A stretch of 64,000 bases of DNA. It comes from Magnolia sinica (taxonomy: Eukaryota; Streptophyta; Magnoliopsida; Magnoliales; Magnoliaceae). Shown in pieces: positions 12,559-24,140 of the stretch. Each line of letters starts with the position of its first letter. Position 1 is the stretch's first letter. Under the pieces are notes generated by a model, which did no database searches, was not told the origin of the DNA, and was given only the letters and a program-made list of their open reading frames with translations. The DNA lies in NCBI RefSeq assembly GCF_029962835.1, contig NC_080581.1, positions 19,978,001 through 20,042,000 of the forward strand. Direction: 5' to 3'. Position numbers and translations under genes: made by a program.

Positions 12559-13277
12559 GGGCTTATTTGTTTTTCAAAATACATCGTAAATGTGCTGTAA
12601 ATGAGTATTTATTACTCTTTACAATTGCTTGGAAAAGATGAAATGAGGATGTAATTTTGCCTCGAAAATCATGGCGCAAGACGACATTATTAGATGGAAA
12701 TTATAGTAGTAAAATTTGTGGGCCCAATCATCATGCATGTGTTTGATCCACACCATTTATTTATTCTACGTGCTCATTTTAGAACATGAGCCCAAAAATG
12801 AGGTAGATACAAGGCTTACGTGGACCACAACATAGGAAACAGGTGTAATTGAATGCCTACAATTAATAATTAAAATAAGCCTAGGGCTCACAAGGATGTG
12901 TAATTGCCATCCGAACTGTTCATAAGGTCACACAAACTTGGAAGAAGGGAAAACTCAAAAATAAGGTTAATCCAAAACTTTTGATGGCCCCATAGAAGAA
13001 ATGAATGGTAAGCTTTCAACTCCCCTTGTTTTGTGTGGTGTGGTCTACCTGAGCTTTGGATTTACCTCATTTTTGGGCTCAGGAAAATGAATGGATGGCA
13101 CAAATTAACTACATACATAACAATGGGCCCCACCAAAATATCATCATTTCCTCGATTTCCACCCACTCTCAACATCAAGTTACCGTCGAAGTGTGGTGTT
13201 GAACATAAATACAAAAGCAAATAATAATTGCCCATTTACACCTCATTTACCCTAGTAATTGAAAAACAAATAGGCCC
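12559..13277. mobile_element. Non-autonomous DNA transposon, 719 bp
   Basis: The left end reads GGGCTTATTTGTTTTTCAA and the reverse complement of the right end reads GGGCCTATTTGTTTTTCAA, an inverted repeat of 19 bp with one mismatch. It separates the end of the chromovirus internal region ('aatttcgagccgaaattcc') from its purine-rich tract, so it is a later insertion. No transposase. I could not identify a convincing TSD, so the superfamily (hAT or PIF/Harbinger) stays open. Confidence 0.65.
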
Positions 13278-13292
13278 GTGAGGAGGGTAGAA
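13278..13292 (+). other. Polypurine tract of the chromovirus remnant
   Basis: GTGAGGAGGGTAGAA lies immediately before the LTR start TGTAATAT at 13293. A purine-rich tract at this place primes plus-strand DNA synthesis in LTR retrotransposons. Confidence 0.6.
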
Positions 13293-14229
13293 TGTAATAT
13301 ATTTAGTTAATTTTAAGGGTATATTATTTTTCTTTTTCCTCATAATTTAGTCATTAAAATGGTCATTTGAGCCATCGATCTTAAGATATGTGACAAGCCA
13401 TCCATTAGATTACTAGTCCACATCTTGGAATATCAATCCAAACCATAAGGAATGAAAACCAACAATTGAATTTATAAATCTACGGTTAAGATCATCTTTT
13501 AATGGATAAATCCTCAGGATTTTGAGATTCAACCATTAGATTACTTGATCTTTCTAATGACCACCATCTAAATTGTTTTTAAACATGTTTGCAATGTCAT
13601 GATATGAGATTGTTAACCTGATCTTTCAAACTTCCGATATACTTTTTGCTCTCTTCCATTGCTTGACGAAAGCGGTGGATAAGTTGGAGAAAATTCAAAG
13701 ATTTGATGCTTAAATCAAGGGCCAAGATCAATTAGACCACTAATTTATGTATGAATTTGTGTACCCTGGAAAAATATCTTGACTCCTTTATGCATAACCT
13801 TACTAGATCTCCAAAACCATGTCATTAAAACTCTCTTATCATATATATAATCGTGGAAATTTGTGTATGAGATTCTAACCATACATCTTGAGCATGGCTC
13901 ATCTTATTAATTAGTCACTCTTGGACTTTGAATTTTTTTTTCATATAACCCTTGACTCTCAAGCATTGATTTCATATAATTGGTTGATAATAGATTCTTT
14001 CCATGTGGCTTGCACGTGTGTGGCATGTGTATGCTTAAGACTTATACATTAGTTTATCTTAAACCATGAGCACACTAAGAGTTACACCCTAAACTCTGTG
14101 AATGCTCAAGGAAGATTTCCACTTATCCACACAAAACAAGATCATGACACCATTTTCTTTGCATTAAGCTCCTTAGAAGTTTCTCATCTTGGATCATTGA
14201 GATGTTACCTGTGAGACCCGTGCTATGGC
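13293..14229 (+). mobile_element. Start of chromovirus 3' LTR (U3 side)
   Basis: Starts TGTAATAT directly after the purine tract. Its first five bases pair with the TTACA end of the 5' LTR. Non-coding and AT-rich. It is cut at 14230 by an hAT-like insertion and I cannot follow it beyond 15684. I saw no strong match with positions 1-340, so the two LTRs are either very diverged or derive from different element copies. Confidence 0.5.
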
Positions 14230-14451
14230 TAGAGCTGGGCATGGGATGAGTCGACTCAACAGACTCAACTCGTCTGACTCATTCAGACCCAACTCGACCC
14301 GAACCGAGTGGGTGAGTCAATCCAAACGGAGTAGACTTCGCCCAATTCGAACTCGAATAGAGTCTGGGTCACCTAGTTACTCGACTCGACTTGAAATATG
14401 ACTCGGTACTGACCCGACTCGATCTGAAAGCTAATTCAACTTGGGTTCGGG

Positions 14452-14452
<1 letters not shown>

Positions 14453-14499
<47 letters not shown>
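14453..14499. repeat. (TG)n microsatellite
   Basis: About 23 uninterrupted TG units directly abut the foldback MITE at 14500. Confidence 0.95.
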
Positions 14500-14501
<2 letters not shown>

Positions 14502-14872
14502 GAGTGCTCACTTGCGCACTAGTTCTCATGAGAACTTGTGAGAACTTTTTCATAACCTATCACATGTGATGTGGGCCCAAAATTTAAACCATCCATGTGA
14601 TGCAACACACCATGAAACCCCTAGGGCTTGACTTTTACCCTTATCCAAAACTTTGGTGGGCCATGGAAAGAGAGAGACAAATCAAGAGAGGAAAAATTTT
14701 CTTTTTCCATGGCCCTCTAAAGTTTTGGATTAGAGTGAAAGTCGGGCCTCAGGGGTTTCATAGGGTGTTACATCATATGGATGGTTCAAATTTTGGGCCT
14801 ACATCGTGTGTGATGAGTTGTGAAAATTTCTCACGAGCTCTCATGAGAACTGGTGCGCAGGTGAGCATTCCT
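14500..14872. mobile_element. Foldback MITE, 373 bp, arms of about 170 bp
   Basis: The left arm (AGGAGTGCTCACTTGCGCAC… from 14500) and the right arm (ending …GTGCGCAGGTGAGCATTCCT) are inverted copies over almost the whole length, including shared 'gggcccaaaatttaaaccat' and 'ccatggaaa' blocks. Flanks allow a TA duplication (TA before GGAGTG, TA after CATTCC). No coding capacity. A transcript through it would fold into one long hairpin. Confidence 0.85.
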
Positions 14873-14888
14873 ATAAATAAATAAATAA

Positions 14889-14970
14889 ATATATATATAT
14901 ATATATATATAAAATCTTACATACCCACCGTACCTGACCCAACCTCTCTCTCTCTCTCTCTCTCTCTCTT
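14889..14970. repeat. (TA)n and (CT)n microsatellites
   Basis: (TA)n at 14889-14911 next to the MITE, and (CT)n at 14944-14970. Confidence 0.9.
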
Positions 14971-15367
14971 CCACTCCCTCCCTCATCTCTTGCACTCTAC
15001 GGTCCTGACTCGAAAGCCATCAGCCGGCAGCTCGGCCACTTGTCTAACTAAGTAGCTCGTTTGAACCTACTCGGCCCACCAGCTCATCGCAGACTCTCGA
15101 CAGCCACCCAACTCTCTAAATCGACTAATTAAGGATTTTATGTTCGGAAAGATTTCTATTTCATCATTTTCATTTATTCTTGTTAAATACATCATGCTAA
15201 GGTATTCTAATTTGGGGGTTTTATGAAATTGGTATTAAGTGGGGTTGAATGGACAAATTAGAATAGGTTGGGTGCTTATATTTGGTCTAGAATAGCTCGG
15301 GTGCATCCGGGCTGGCTATGATGCGTCTGGACTAGCTAGGGTGCAGTCGGGTTAGCTTGGGTTGAGC

Positions 15368-15410
15368 CATTCCTAAACCCTAAACCCTATACCTTAACCC
15401 TAAACATAAG
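15368..15410 (+). repeat. Short interstitial telomere-like run
   Basis: Contains CCTAAACCCTAAACCCTA plus a degenerate continuation (accttaaccctaaac), about four CCCTAAA-type units inside the hAT-like element. Confidence 0.6.
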
Positions 15411-15844
15411 CCAAAACCAAAACCTTAAAGGTTAACATGAAAAAAGGTCAACTCGACCTGACTCAGTGCTGACACGACTCGACTCAGTCCTTGTAATTGG
15501 GTCAAACTCAATCTGGGTTAGTCGAGGCCAGACCCAGACTCGAATCAAATCTGATATGCTGGACTCGGTACTGAGTCAAGTCGAGTTCAGGTCAGGTCTA
15601 TTTTAAAACTAGGTCAGGTCGGGTCAGGTCGGGTTAACCCTAACTCAATTCGACTCGACTCGATGCCCAACTCTTGATATAGTGGTATGTTTACACTCGA
15701 GGTGTGCACTCCCTTTATTTCTCTCTTAAGGCCTTTTGGTAATGCATGAACGTTACCATGTGTTACCTATCAGGGAGATTTCCTCTCCTATTTAATTGAT
15801 AGGGATGCATGCCCCTTATCTTATTGCGACATGAATGCATACTG

Positions 15845-15846
15845 AA

Positions 15847-15904
<58 letters not shown>
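15845..15904. repeat. (GA)n microsatellite
   Basis: Nearly pure GA dinucleotides over about 60 bp with one interruption near 15856. It explains the Arg-Glu and Ser-Leu repeat ORFs in this region. Confidence 0.95.
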
Positions 15905-15907
<3 letters not shown>

Positions 15908-16107
15908 GTTGGGCCTTCTTTAAATCTAAACCATCTATCATACAAGTGGTCTGATAAACGATTTTTATCGAACCATAGTGAACCTCATAGAGCTTTATGC
16001 ATAGATGAGATAGGGTAGACCACACGCTACCCCTAGGGACAACATGAGTGGTCCCCACATGTTGCCATTGTGGGCAGCAGCATGGAACTTACACCTGTCA
16101 TAAGTGG

Positions 16108-17406
16108 AGCTGGGTTGTGATGTAGTAATAACTCGGTAAGACTGAGATTGATCCACAAAGAATTTGGTAAGAATATACTAAGAATAAATTCCTTTTAAAG
16201 GGTTGGTTTGGGTTTTCAATCCAGTGGGAAAGAAGATTAAAAAAAACTATTATAAAAAAGACCAAGGATCTTAGAATATCCAGTTAATTGACTTTGAATT
16301 TAATTCATCTTTTCGAGTTGACAACTCATATAGAACTAGATTCCAATCCATTATAATCAGAAGATAAAACAGTACTATCAATTAAAAACATCCAATATAG
16401 ATTAAAATCATGATAGGCTCAATCTCTCATGAAGATCTAGGTAATCACATCGTAGGAAATTAAAAGCATTTAATGTACTCGGAGGCGACAATAGATCAAA
16501 CAACTTTATATATTGATTCATTCCCCAATCTAGTAATTCAATTATATCAAATCAAAATTCAACATAAAAACTTTAACTTTCATTGAAGAAATGAATTAAC
16601 AATCAAATAACCATTAAAAGGTTCATCCATTAACCTTAACTAAGAGATTAGCCAAGAATGGTTAACATCTTAAACAAAACATAAGAAAAATTAGAGAACC
16701 AAACTATAATTAAATGATTGAGAAGGGAAGATGATTTCGAAAAAGCTCTACAACTCTTAGGTCTCTCTCCCAATCCCTAATTCGGACTTAAAAACACTTA
16801 GAATATCCCTTTAAAGAAGAAAAGTTCGCACCGACTTGGAACTAACTTTAGAAATTCACACTTTGTTATGCTTCGGTTGCACTGATTGTGGCCTTCGGTG
16901 GCACCAAACGCCATGTCGATCGCACTAAATCTATTCTCGATTATAGTAAAAAATTTTAAATATTCTTTTGAAGTCGTTATCTCCCTTAGGTCACACTGAA
17001 CCTTCCTTTGGTGGCGCCGAATATGGCTTCGATTAGACCGAATTAACTCTGAAAAATCCAGTTTCTTACTAGACTGTTCCGTGCACATTTGGTTAAACCA
17101 AGCCAACCTTAGGTGGGACTAAATAGTCTGTTATTGAATTGTGTGATTTTTTATTCCTTTCATCTTTTGTACTTGGTTTTCTTGTATCTTTAGCATATGA
17201 ATTCTTCATTAATGACTCCCAAATATCCAGGTCTTCTCTTGATTAATCCTTTGAGATTTAATCTTTATTCTTAGGCATGATTTCATCTTTATTTCCTGGA
17301 ATACCTTACATGTATAAAATAGATGTTAGTTAGTTAATTAAGCACTTTTAATGCATGGAAACTAATGTAATTAAGAGAATAAATATGTAATATTTAAATG
17401 TTATCA
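16108..17406 (-). mobile_element. Athila-type LTR fragment
   Basis: The left part (16113-16160) carries 'gggttgtgatgtagtaata' and 'ctcggtaagactgag', which match the first 60 bp of the complete Athila LTRs at 24547 and 34039. The right end (…tttaaatgttatca, 17406) resembles an LTR terminus, starting TGATAACATTTAAA on the minus strand. AT-rich and non-coding. I found no matching TSD, so it may be truncated or a separate LTR subfamily. Confidence 0.4.
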
Positions 17407-18340
17407 AGAATCACTAAGAAGAGAACATGTATCTCATTGGGATAGAGCCTAAGAGGTTTGGTAGAGCTTGAGATGTACTAGGGTCTCTATAATGCCAAAA
17501 TCTATTATTTGCACAAATATTCGAATGAAATATATATAACAAAAATGCTTAAACAGATCTTTAACAACTAGGCTCGATCAATCGAGATAGGTTGAAAATA
17601 GTCCTGCGAACTCGTTGGAGTCATGTTCAATCGATCGAGCTTGTGCTTTGAGCACTCGAAATAATTCATATTTAGGCCAGATATTACAGGATGTTTTAGG
17701 CCATGTTCGGTTGATCGACTCGATTGATCGAGCTTTGCTCGAGCACACCATCAAGACTACTAGTTTGGGCAGCTTAGATTTTTAGCCACTTGGAAACCTC
17801 TATAGCCTATCTTATCATGTTTCAATAAGGCTCATAAGGCTAATATATGATCATATAGGGTTTACCTATTAAGGTTAGGATCATCCAGAGGTTTAGGGTT
17901 GTTTTAGGTGAAGATTTAGGGTTACTAATGCACCTCATTTACCCATTCTTTGCTCCTTGATGCTCATGTCCTCTTGTGTCTTCGGTTTTCAACTTCCAAG
18001 GGCTCAACCGACTACATGACACAAAGACTCACGTGATTGACAAATAAGATGCACAAATTAGTGCATTTACACTTTGGATACTTTAAGACACCTCGGTCAT
18101 GGGGGATCGAGGTTATGGGGACAACACTTGCATGTTCCAATGATTCTAGGGTTGGCAGGGCCATGGGCATATCATCTTGGATATTCATTATTGCACATGA
18201 CTTGATTCAAACTAGACTGCGATGAGTGATTATTAAAATTTTCTTAGGTCACTATACAAGTTGGTTACTTTTAGGTGCAATGTTAGAGGCTGATAATTTC
18301 AATCCCTTACTCTTTTGCCTCTCTTTTTTTGAAGCCATAC
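17407..18340. other. Unassigned AT-rich sequence with 'atcgatcgagc' palindromes
   Basis: No credible coding region. 'gatcaatcgag', 'aatcgatcgagc' and 'gattgatcgagc' recur at 17570-17745, which resembles short palindromic words found in retrotransposon LTRs. Nothing else recognised. Confidence 0.4.
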
Positions 18341-18346
18341 ACACAC

Positions 18347-18419
<73 letters not shown>

Positions 18420-18990
18420 GAAAAGGTACTATGCGCTCAACCTCACGATAAGCTCCCGTGAGGTAGAGCTGTGTGGGCCCCACCATGATGCGTGTTGACC
18501 ATCAACACCGTGCATTTGATGGGTCCCCTCTAAATTATGGGATATCCCAAAAATCAGCCGTATACAGAACTCAAGTGGGCCATACCATCTAAAATCATGT
18601 GAAGACATGCCAAAAACATATAAAAGCACTTGGTGGGGCCCACCTGAGTTTTGAATGCAGCTGAAACTTGGTCTGAACCCTCATCCAAGTGGGACACACA
18701 TAATGGATTTGCTGGATTTGCAAACCACATCTCGGTGGGCCCGAAATATGATTATGAATTTTTTAATGGTGCACGGCCCCTCCCCACTTCTGTATGTGGT
18801 GTGGCCCACACAAGTCACGGGTTGACTTGATTTTTGAGACCTAGGCCCACGATGGAATGGTGCATCTGACTGATGGGGTAAATGTTCGAAATGCATCACG
18901 GTGGGGCCCACATAACTCGACCTCATGGGACGGTCTTGTGAGGTCGAGCGCATAGTACCTTTTCCCTATATATATATATATTGTGTGTGA
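18341..18990. mobile_element. MITE with microsatellite-bearing terminal inverted repeats
   Basis: The core runs 18418-18966 (549 bp). GGGAAAAGGTACTATGCGCTC opens the left end and its near-perfect inverse closes the right, with the similarity continuing through 'acctcac'. Outside the core the symmetry goes on: acacacacaa(TA)n on the left and (TA)nttgtgtgtga on the right, so the true ends may be at 18341 and 18990. No transposase. Long inverted repeats suggest a Mutator-like MITE, but the TSD cannot be read inside TA repeats. The core contains several GTGGGCCC and GGGCCCAC words. Confidence 0.75.
18351..18417. repeat. (TA)n microsatellite
   Basis: About 33 TA units between the 'acacacac' run and the MITE core. 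Source of the Ile-Tyr ORF here. Confidence 0.97.
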
Positions 18991-19019
18991 CTTAAACATG
19001 GGCTGAATACATATCACTA

Positions 19020-19740
19020 CGGGCCTCAAATACGGGCCGCATATACATCACATTGGGCCCCAAACACGAGCCAAATGTACATCACAATGGGCCTCAAATA
19101 TGGGTCACATATACATCACAATGGGTTATATCATATGGGCCTTATATATCACAATGGGCCTCGACACATGGGCCATGAATACATCGCATCGGGCTTCACA
19201 CCCCATGGGCTTCAAATACACAATAGGTGGGCCCTACACATGGGCCTTGAATACATCACAATGAGCCACTACCCATGGGCCTAAAATACATCTTAATGAG
19301 CCACAACCATCGGCCTTAAATACATCGCAATGGGCCACATATACATCACATCAGGCCTTGAATACATCACATTGGGCCACGCCCATGGGCCTAATACACG
19401 TCACAATGGTCCGCACGATAAGGGCCCAATACACATCATAATGGGCCTCGTGTTCATCAAGTCGGGCCTCATCATATGGGCCTCATATACACCAAGTGGG
19501 CCGCACTAACGGGCCTCATATACATCAAGTGGGCTGCATCAATGGGCCACACTAACGGGCCTCATATACGGTCAAGTGGGCCGCATCAATGGGCCGCACT
19601 AACGGGCCTCATACACATCATGTGGGCTGCATCAATGAGCCACACTAATGGGCCTCATAAATGGGCTACAATATATCAAGGTGGGCCTCACAGGTGGGTC
19701 ATAAGTATATCAAAGTGGACCTCAAGTGGGAATTTTTGGA
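19020..19740. repeat. TGGGCC-dense tandem array, second copy
   Basis: Same unit type as 7400-7970 ('catatacatcacaatgggcc'), including a local 31-35-bp run at 19480-19650 ('gggcctcatatacatcaagt'). TGGGCC/TGGGCT sites recur every 15-25 bp. Confidence 0.8.
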
Positions 19741-19829
19741 TTACATCTAAAATCATTTCAATAGTTGCAAGTGCAACATGTGTATCACTGTACATTATCA
19801 TTCTATGGGGCACATGACACTCTAATGAT

Positions 19830-21340
19830 GATCAGCACCGCCCAAACATTGTCCACGTAAATCAGCACGATCAAAACATTTCCCATGTAAATCAGGGCTG
19901 TCCAAACATGGTCCATATAAATCAATGCTATCCAAGCATTGTCTAGCACCATCAGCACCTGTCCAACTGCTGGATAGCATGTATAATACATGTATATCAT
20001 GGTCAGGCCCACACAAATGGTCAGTGTGGATTAAAACATACATCACATGGGTCCCACTGTCCTGTTTATAGATGGTGAGGATGAAACACATCCAGCAACG
20101 TCCCACCTGATTGGATGGCTGGATGTAAAACAGATGGACAGCGTGAATGCCAAACAGGTGGATGATGTGGATCCATACGTCCAGGTGGTCCCCACTATCC
20201 AGATCATTGGATGGTATGGATAACACTTACAACATGTGTGGGTCCCACATGAAACGCTGGTGTGAATATAACATAAGATCCATGGTCAAACCCATGGAAC
20301 TTACTGACGTTTTCAACAGGGAGGTCCACCATCCAAAAACGGACGGAAGGCTGGGATGTAATACATGTATCAAGGTGGATCCCATCCCACACGTGCAACA
20401 CGTGTGGGTGGGCCCACACGAATGCTGGATGGATGATGTGGATACAATAAATACTTCAAGGTGTGGCCCAAGGCATCACTAGACGGCCTGGATCACCACC
20501 GTCCCACCCACTGGACGATGGGATAAAACACATACATCATATCTGGCCCCACACGAGCCAAGCAGGTGCATCCAGCACCATCCTTTGCTAGACGATGTGG
20601 ATGAAACAAATACAGCATGGTGGGCCCCAGATCCGCTGACATCTACAGCAGCTCTCTGCTGCTCGTCCAACAGATGGACAGAGTATAAAACACATACATC
20701 AGAGTGGTACCTACAAAGGGTTCAATCGTGGACGTCATCATCTCCACTTTTTCCTGCTGTGTGGTCCACCTGAGGTCTGGATCTTCTCACCCAGGCCATA
20801 CAACGATCTAGAGAAATAGATGGACGGTGTTGATATAACACATACCTCATGATCAGCGTCCAATGATCTGCTGATGCTTGAGCAGCTCCAGCTGCTGGGC
20901 AGCAGCAGATGAATGGTTTGGATAAAATAATACCTCATGGTGGGGCAGGGCAGCACCTACACATGGTGTCCAGCACTGTCCAGAGCAATGGACGGTGTGG
21001 ATGGAAGACATACACCATAGTGGGCCTGTCCACTGGACGGTGTTGATAAGGTACATGCATCACATGCATCCCACCGTCCAGCAATCTGGACGGTGGTGAT
21101 AAAAATGCATAAATCATGGTGCCCCCGTGTGGACAGTACACATCAGGGGGCCTTCCACCTGTCCACAGATGGACGATGGAAATGTGAAACAATCACAACG
21201 GTGGGTCCCACAGCTGCTGGATGTTAGTCCAACAGCATCCAAGAAGATGGATGGTGTTGATATAGTACAAATATCAAGGTGGGCTCCACCGTCCCAGCTG
21301 GACAACTGGATGAAACACATAGATCAGGTGGACCCCACAA
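19830..21340. repeat. 'ggacggtgtgga' array, second copy
   Basis: Degenerate 55-75-bp units homologous to 8000-9500, each with a 'gatggacggtgtgga' and a 'tgggcccca' word. Confidence 0.75.
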
Positions 21341-22112
21341 TCAACATAAAAAAAAGAAAAGGGAGGGAGAGGGAGAGAGAGAGACACACGTGAGGTGGGG
21401 GAGCTCCGTCACTATGAGCTCCCCTAGATCTTACAATGCATCAAGATGGGTCCCAAAATAGGTGGGCCCTACATCAAAATCACAATCTACAACTACGAAC
21501 ACCCACCTTCAAAACCACTCCTCCTCCTTCCACACTAGGGTGATCTAGCTCCAAGGAGTACGAATCAATGGTTAGGATTAGATTTTAGAGGTTGGATGAT
21601 GGGGGTATGAAGCTTCAAGGTGGGTGGAAAATGGAGGAAAGCTTGGACGTTGCTCTGATGGAGTTGCCTGGGAGAATGAGAGAGAGAATGAGAGAGAGAG
21701 AGAGGTGATGGGAGAGAGGGATGGTGAGTGATGGATGGGTGTACTTGACATGTAAGGGAGAGTTGACTTTAGGGAAGGGGTAGTTGTACTTGGGGATGGG
21801 ATATGATTGATTGATTTGTACTCGATTGATGGGACATTTCTCTTTATTTTGCAAATGCATGGCTTTTTTCTCAAACTGAATGCGGGCCCACATCTTTTGA
21901 CCCAAGTATCGCCTTGGCGCGTGAGACGCGGCATCGGAACCGCGGCGACAGCACGGTCGCTTGGTACAAGATTCGGGTTAAGTCAACTTGAATTGACAAC
22001 ATGTGACTCTGGGTCTTGCCCAAATGCCGGTTACAGGTCGTGGGTTGCCGGAATTCGACCGGGAGGATCGCGGAAGCCTACGAGATGGTATGGGCTAGGA
22101 CACGGGCCTCAC

Positions 22113-22171
<59 letters not shown>
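22113..22171. repeat. (TA)n microsatellite
   Basis: About 29 TA units at the right edge of the partial LTR A copy. Confidence 0.97.
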
Positions 22172-22176
<5 letters not shown>

Positions 22177-23771
22177 TTTATATTTATATTTGTGTCTTGG
22201 TGATTTCTTCTCTCTCTCCCTCTTTTTACTATCAGGAATGTGCTAGTGGATGCATGCATCTATCATTTCCCTACTCTAAAAGGTTTCCTAAGCAATATAC
22301 TTCCTGGCCCAAATGGATCGATCTTTAGCATGTGCTTAGGTGGTGCCTTTTGGGGAGCTTTCTCAATGAAAATATCAGAGAAGAATCCCTTATGGCCCCG
22401 ATAAGTTCCTAGGCAGCAAGGTGGTGCTTACGTTATGATATGCAAGTGGTGTAATGGCTTCCAATATATAAATGAAATAATAGAAAGTAAATTGTAGGAA
22501 TGTAAAGTCTAAAAAATAACATGCACAAAAATAAAGACTGGAAAATAAATGGACTAGAACCCTAAAATCCTCGAAATCTATAAAATCCCACTTTTCAAGT
22601 TGAGGTCTAGTTACCCAGTGAAGTCATTAAATTTGTGGCCACTCTCCCATGAGAGGGATCACCCCACCTCTTGACGGTTTCCTTCCTGTTACCTTCGGCC
22701 AAGGGTGTAGTGTTGACTTGAGATGATATGTTTGACTTGGATTCACCACTAGCCGATGAATCTCAAAATCTATAACCTGTTAAACACTGTGGAATCACTT
22801 TAGTTGGGAAATCAGATACTCCCCGACCAGAAAGGCCTTATGGTTGGTATACGACTAGAGATTTTAGTAAGGACCTCAATGATAAAGAATGAATGAGTTA
22901 GACACCCTTCTTCACCCGCACTCATGTGCAGTCTCTATATTATGGGATTTTAGAATTTCTTGAGCTTTTAAGGTTCTAAATAGTCTTATTGTTTAATTAG
23001 TTGTGGATAATTTCCAAAGATGATTAGTTAACACTTACTTCTTAACTCAAACCACCACTTAAGAGATCACGATGGTTCAATCTCGATGGTGATTTATGGA
23101 CATAGTGGTTATTAAAGGAATGAAATGAAAGCACTAATCAAGCAAAATTATAGCCATGATTGCGGAGACAATTGCCCAATAACCAGGGTGATGGTTATTA
23201 AAAAAAGATACAAAAATTAGACGACCCTAGGTTTCTTATGTGGTAGGATCCCAAAACTTAACAAGGCACAAAGTATTTGCCTGAGAGTCATCAAAAGAGA
23301 AATATTAGGTGTATGAGAAGAAAGTTATGTAATAAGTAAAGAAAATTGAAGTAAATGGACAACCCAAATGTCATATATGCATGTGGGAGATTTGAGAGGA
23401 GAAATGAGAGCTAAAATACTCCTAAGAGAAGATATATAATTGCAGATCTCTAATCCCAACCCTAATATGTCAACTTGAACTGTTCTGATGGCTTAAAAGG
23501 ACATATTGAGCTAGCTTTTGCACATCTCTTCTTATTTTTAATGAATTAGCCTAATGCTAGTATTCTCTTTTATTGAGTTAGATTGTTGCTACTTTTCTCT
23601 TTTATCAGGTTAGTCTTGTGCCACCTCCCTTATTTTTACGACTTGGGTATGTGTCTTGAAATTCCAAAACTCTCATGGTTCGACTTATTTCTCTATTGAT
23701 GCAAGTGATATGTTAAAGGTCCCACAGCTAGCGACTTATATGTATTTATAGTGGACATAATGCACTCTGGG
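22172..23771. other. Unassigned sequence, no gene seen
   Basis: AT-rich, no extended open frame and no recognised domain. A pyrimidine tract ending in 'tatcag' at 22200-22233 looks like a splice acceptor, but no coding exon follows. The last bases (23764-23771, actctggg) are the left hAT target-site copy. Confidence 0.4.
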
Positions 23772-23989
23772 TAGAGGTGGGCACGAGTGGAGCTAGCTCG
23801 ACTAACTCGCTTAACTCGGCTCTAATCAGCTTGGATTGACTTGGCTCGAATGGCTGAGTTAGGCCGAATCAAGCTTTAATCCTGTAGCTTGAGTTGAGTT
23901 CGAGCCGAGTTCAGCCATGCACCAGTTTAACTCGACTCGACTCGAAACTCGAACTCGAGCTCGACTCGGTTGATTTGAAATAGGTTTTT

Positions 23990-23994
<5 letters not shown>

Positions 23995-24071
<77 letters not shown>
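23995..24071. repeat. (TA)n microsatellite
   Basis: About 38 TA units just inside the left hAT end. Confidence 0.97.
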
Positions 24072-24074
<3 letters not shown>

Positions 24075-24077
<3 letters not shown>

Positions 24078-24140
24078 CATTCTAAAAACCCTACCCCACC
24101 CCCCTGAACGTCCACCCGATCTCGCCCAATCCTGACAAGG
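24075..24140 (+). other. Possible 5' untranslated exon and splice donor of the hAT gene
   Basis: A C-rich leader-like segment ends AAG|GTGAGT, a near-consensus plant 5' splice site at 24140. Candidate acceptors are 'tggtgtgcag' (ends 48435) and 'aatttttag' directly before ATG (50121). This is a hypothesis from splice-site consensus only. Confidence 0.3.

Larger units (their letters stand above)
14230..15675. mobile_element. Non-autonomous hAT-like element, 1.45 kb
   Basis: Ends are TAGAGCTGGGCA (14230) and TGCCCAACTCTT (to 15675), an imperfect 12-bp inverted repeat of the same kind as the large hAT at 23772. Flanking 8-mers are gctatggc and gatatagt, which match at 5 of 8 positions. Both subterminal regions are packed with 'actcgactcgac' words (14250-14440 and 15450-15665), typical of hAT subterminal binding sites. 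No transposase. It contains a (TG)n tract, a foldback MITE, a (TA)n tract, a (CT)n tract and a telomere-like run. Confidence 0.65.
18991..22112 (-). mobile_element. Partial LTR A copy (3.1 kb, inner half missing)
   Basis: Collinear with 7400-10266: TGGGCC array (19020-19740), 'ggacggtgtgga' array (19830-21340), GA run (21361-21390), and the terminal ~600 bp (21480-22112) that includes 'cgcggcgac', 'gggcccacatc' and the closing 'taggacacgggcctcac'. The left end is lost next to the MITE and the right end runs into a (TA)n tract instead of TTACA. No internal retrotransposon domains. Confidence 0.75.

Noticed and set aside
15368..15410. Telomere or telomere-fusion site
   Set aside because: Only about four imperfect CCCTAAA units, inside a non-autonomous transposon; too short for a chromosome end.
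15763..16058. ORFs with Ser-Leu or Arg-Glu runs
   Set aside because: Both strands of one (GA)n microsatellite read as protein.
18226..18498. ORFs with long Ile-Tyr repeats (also at 21807-22246 and 23993-24214)
   Set aside because: Direct translation of (TA)n microsatellites; no codon or domain support outside the repeat.
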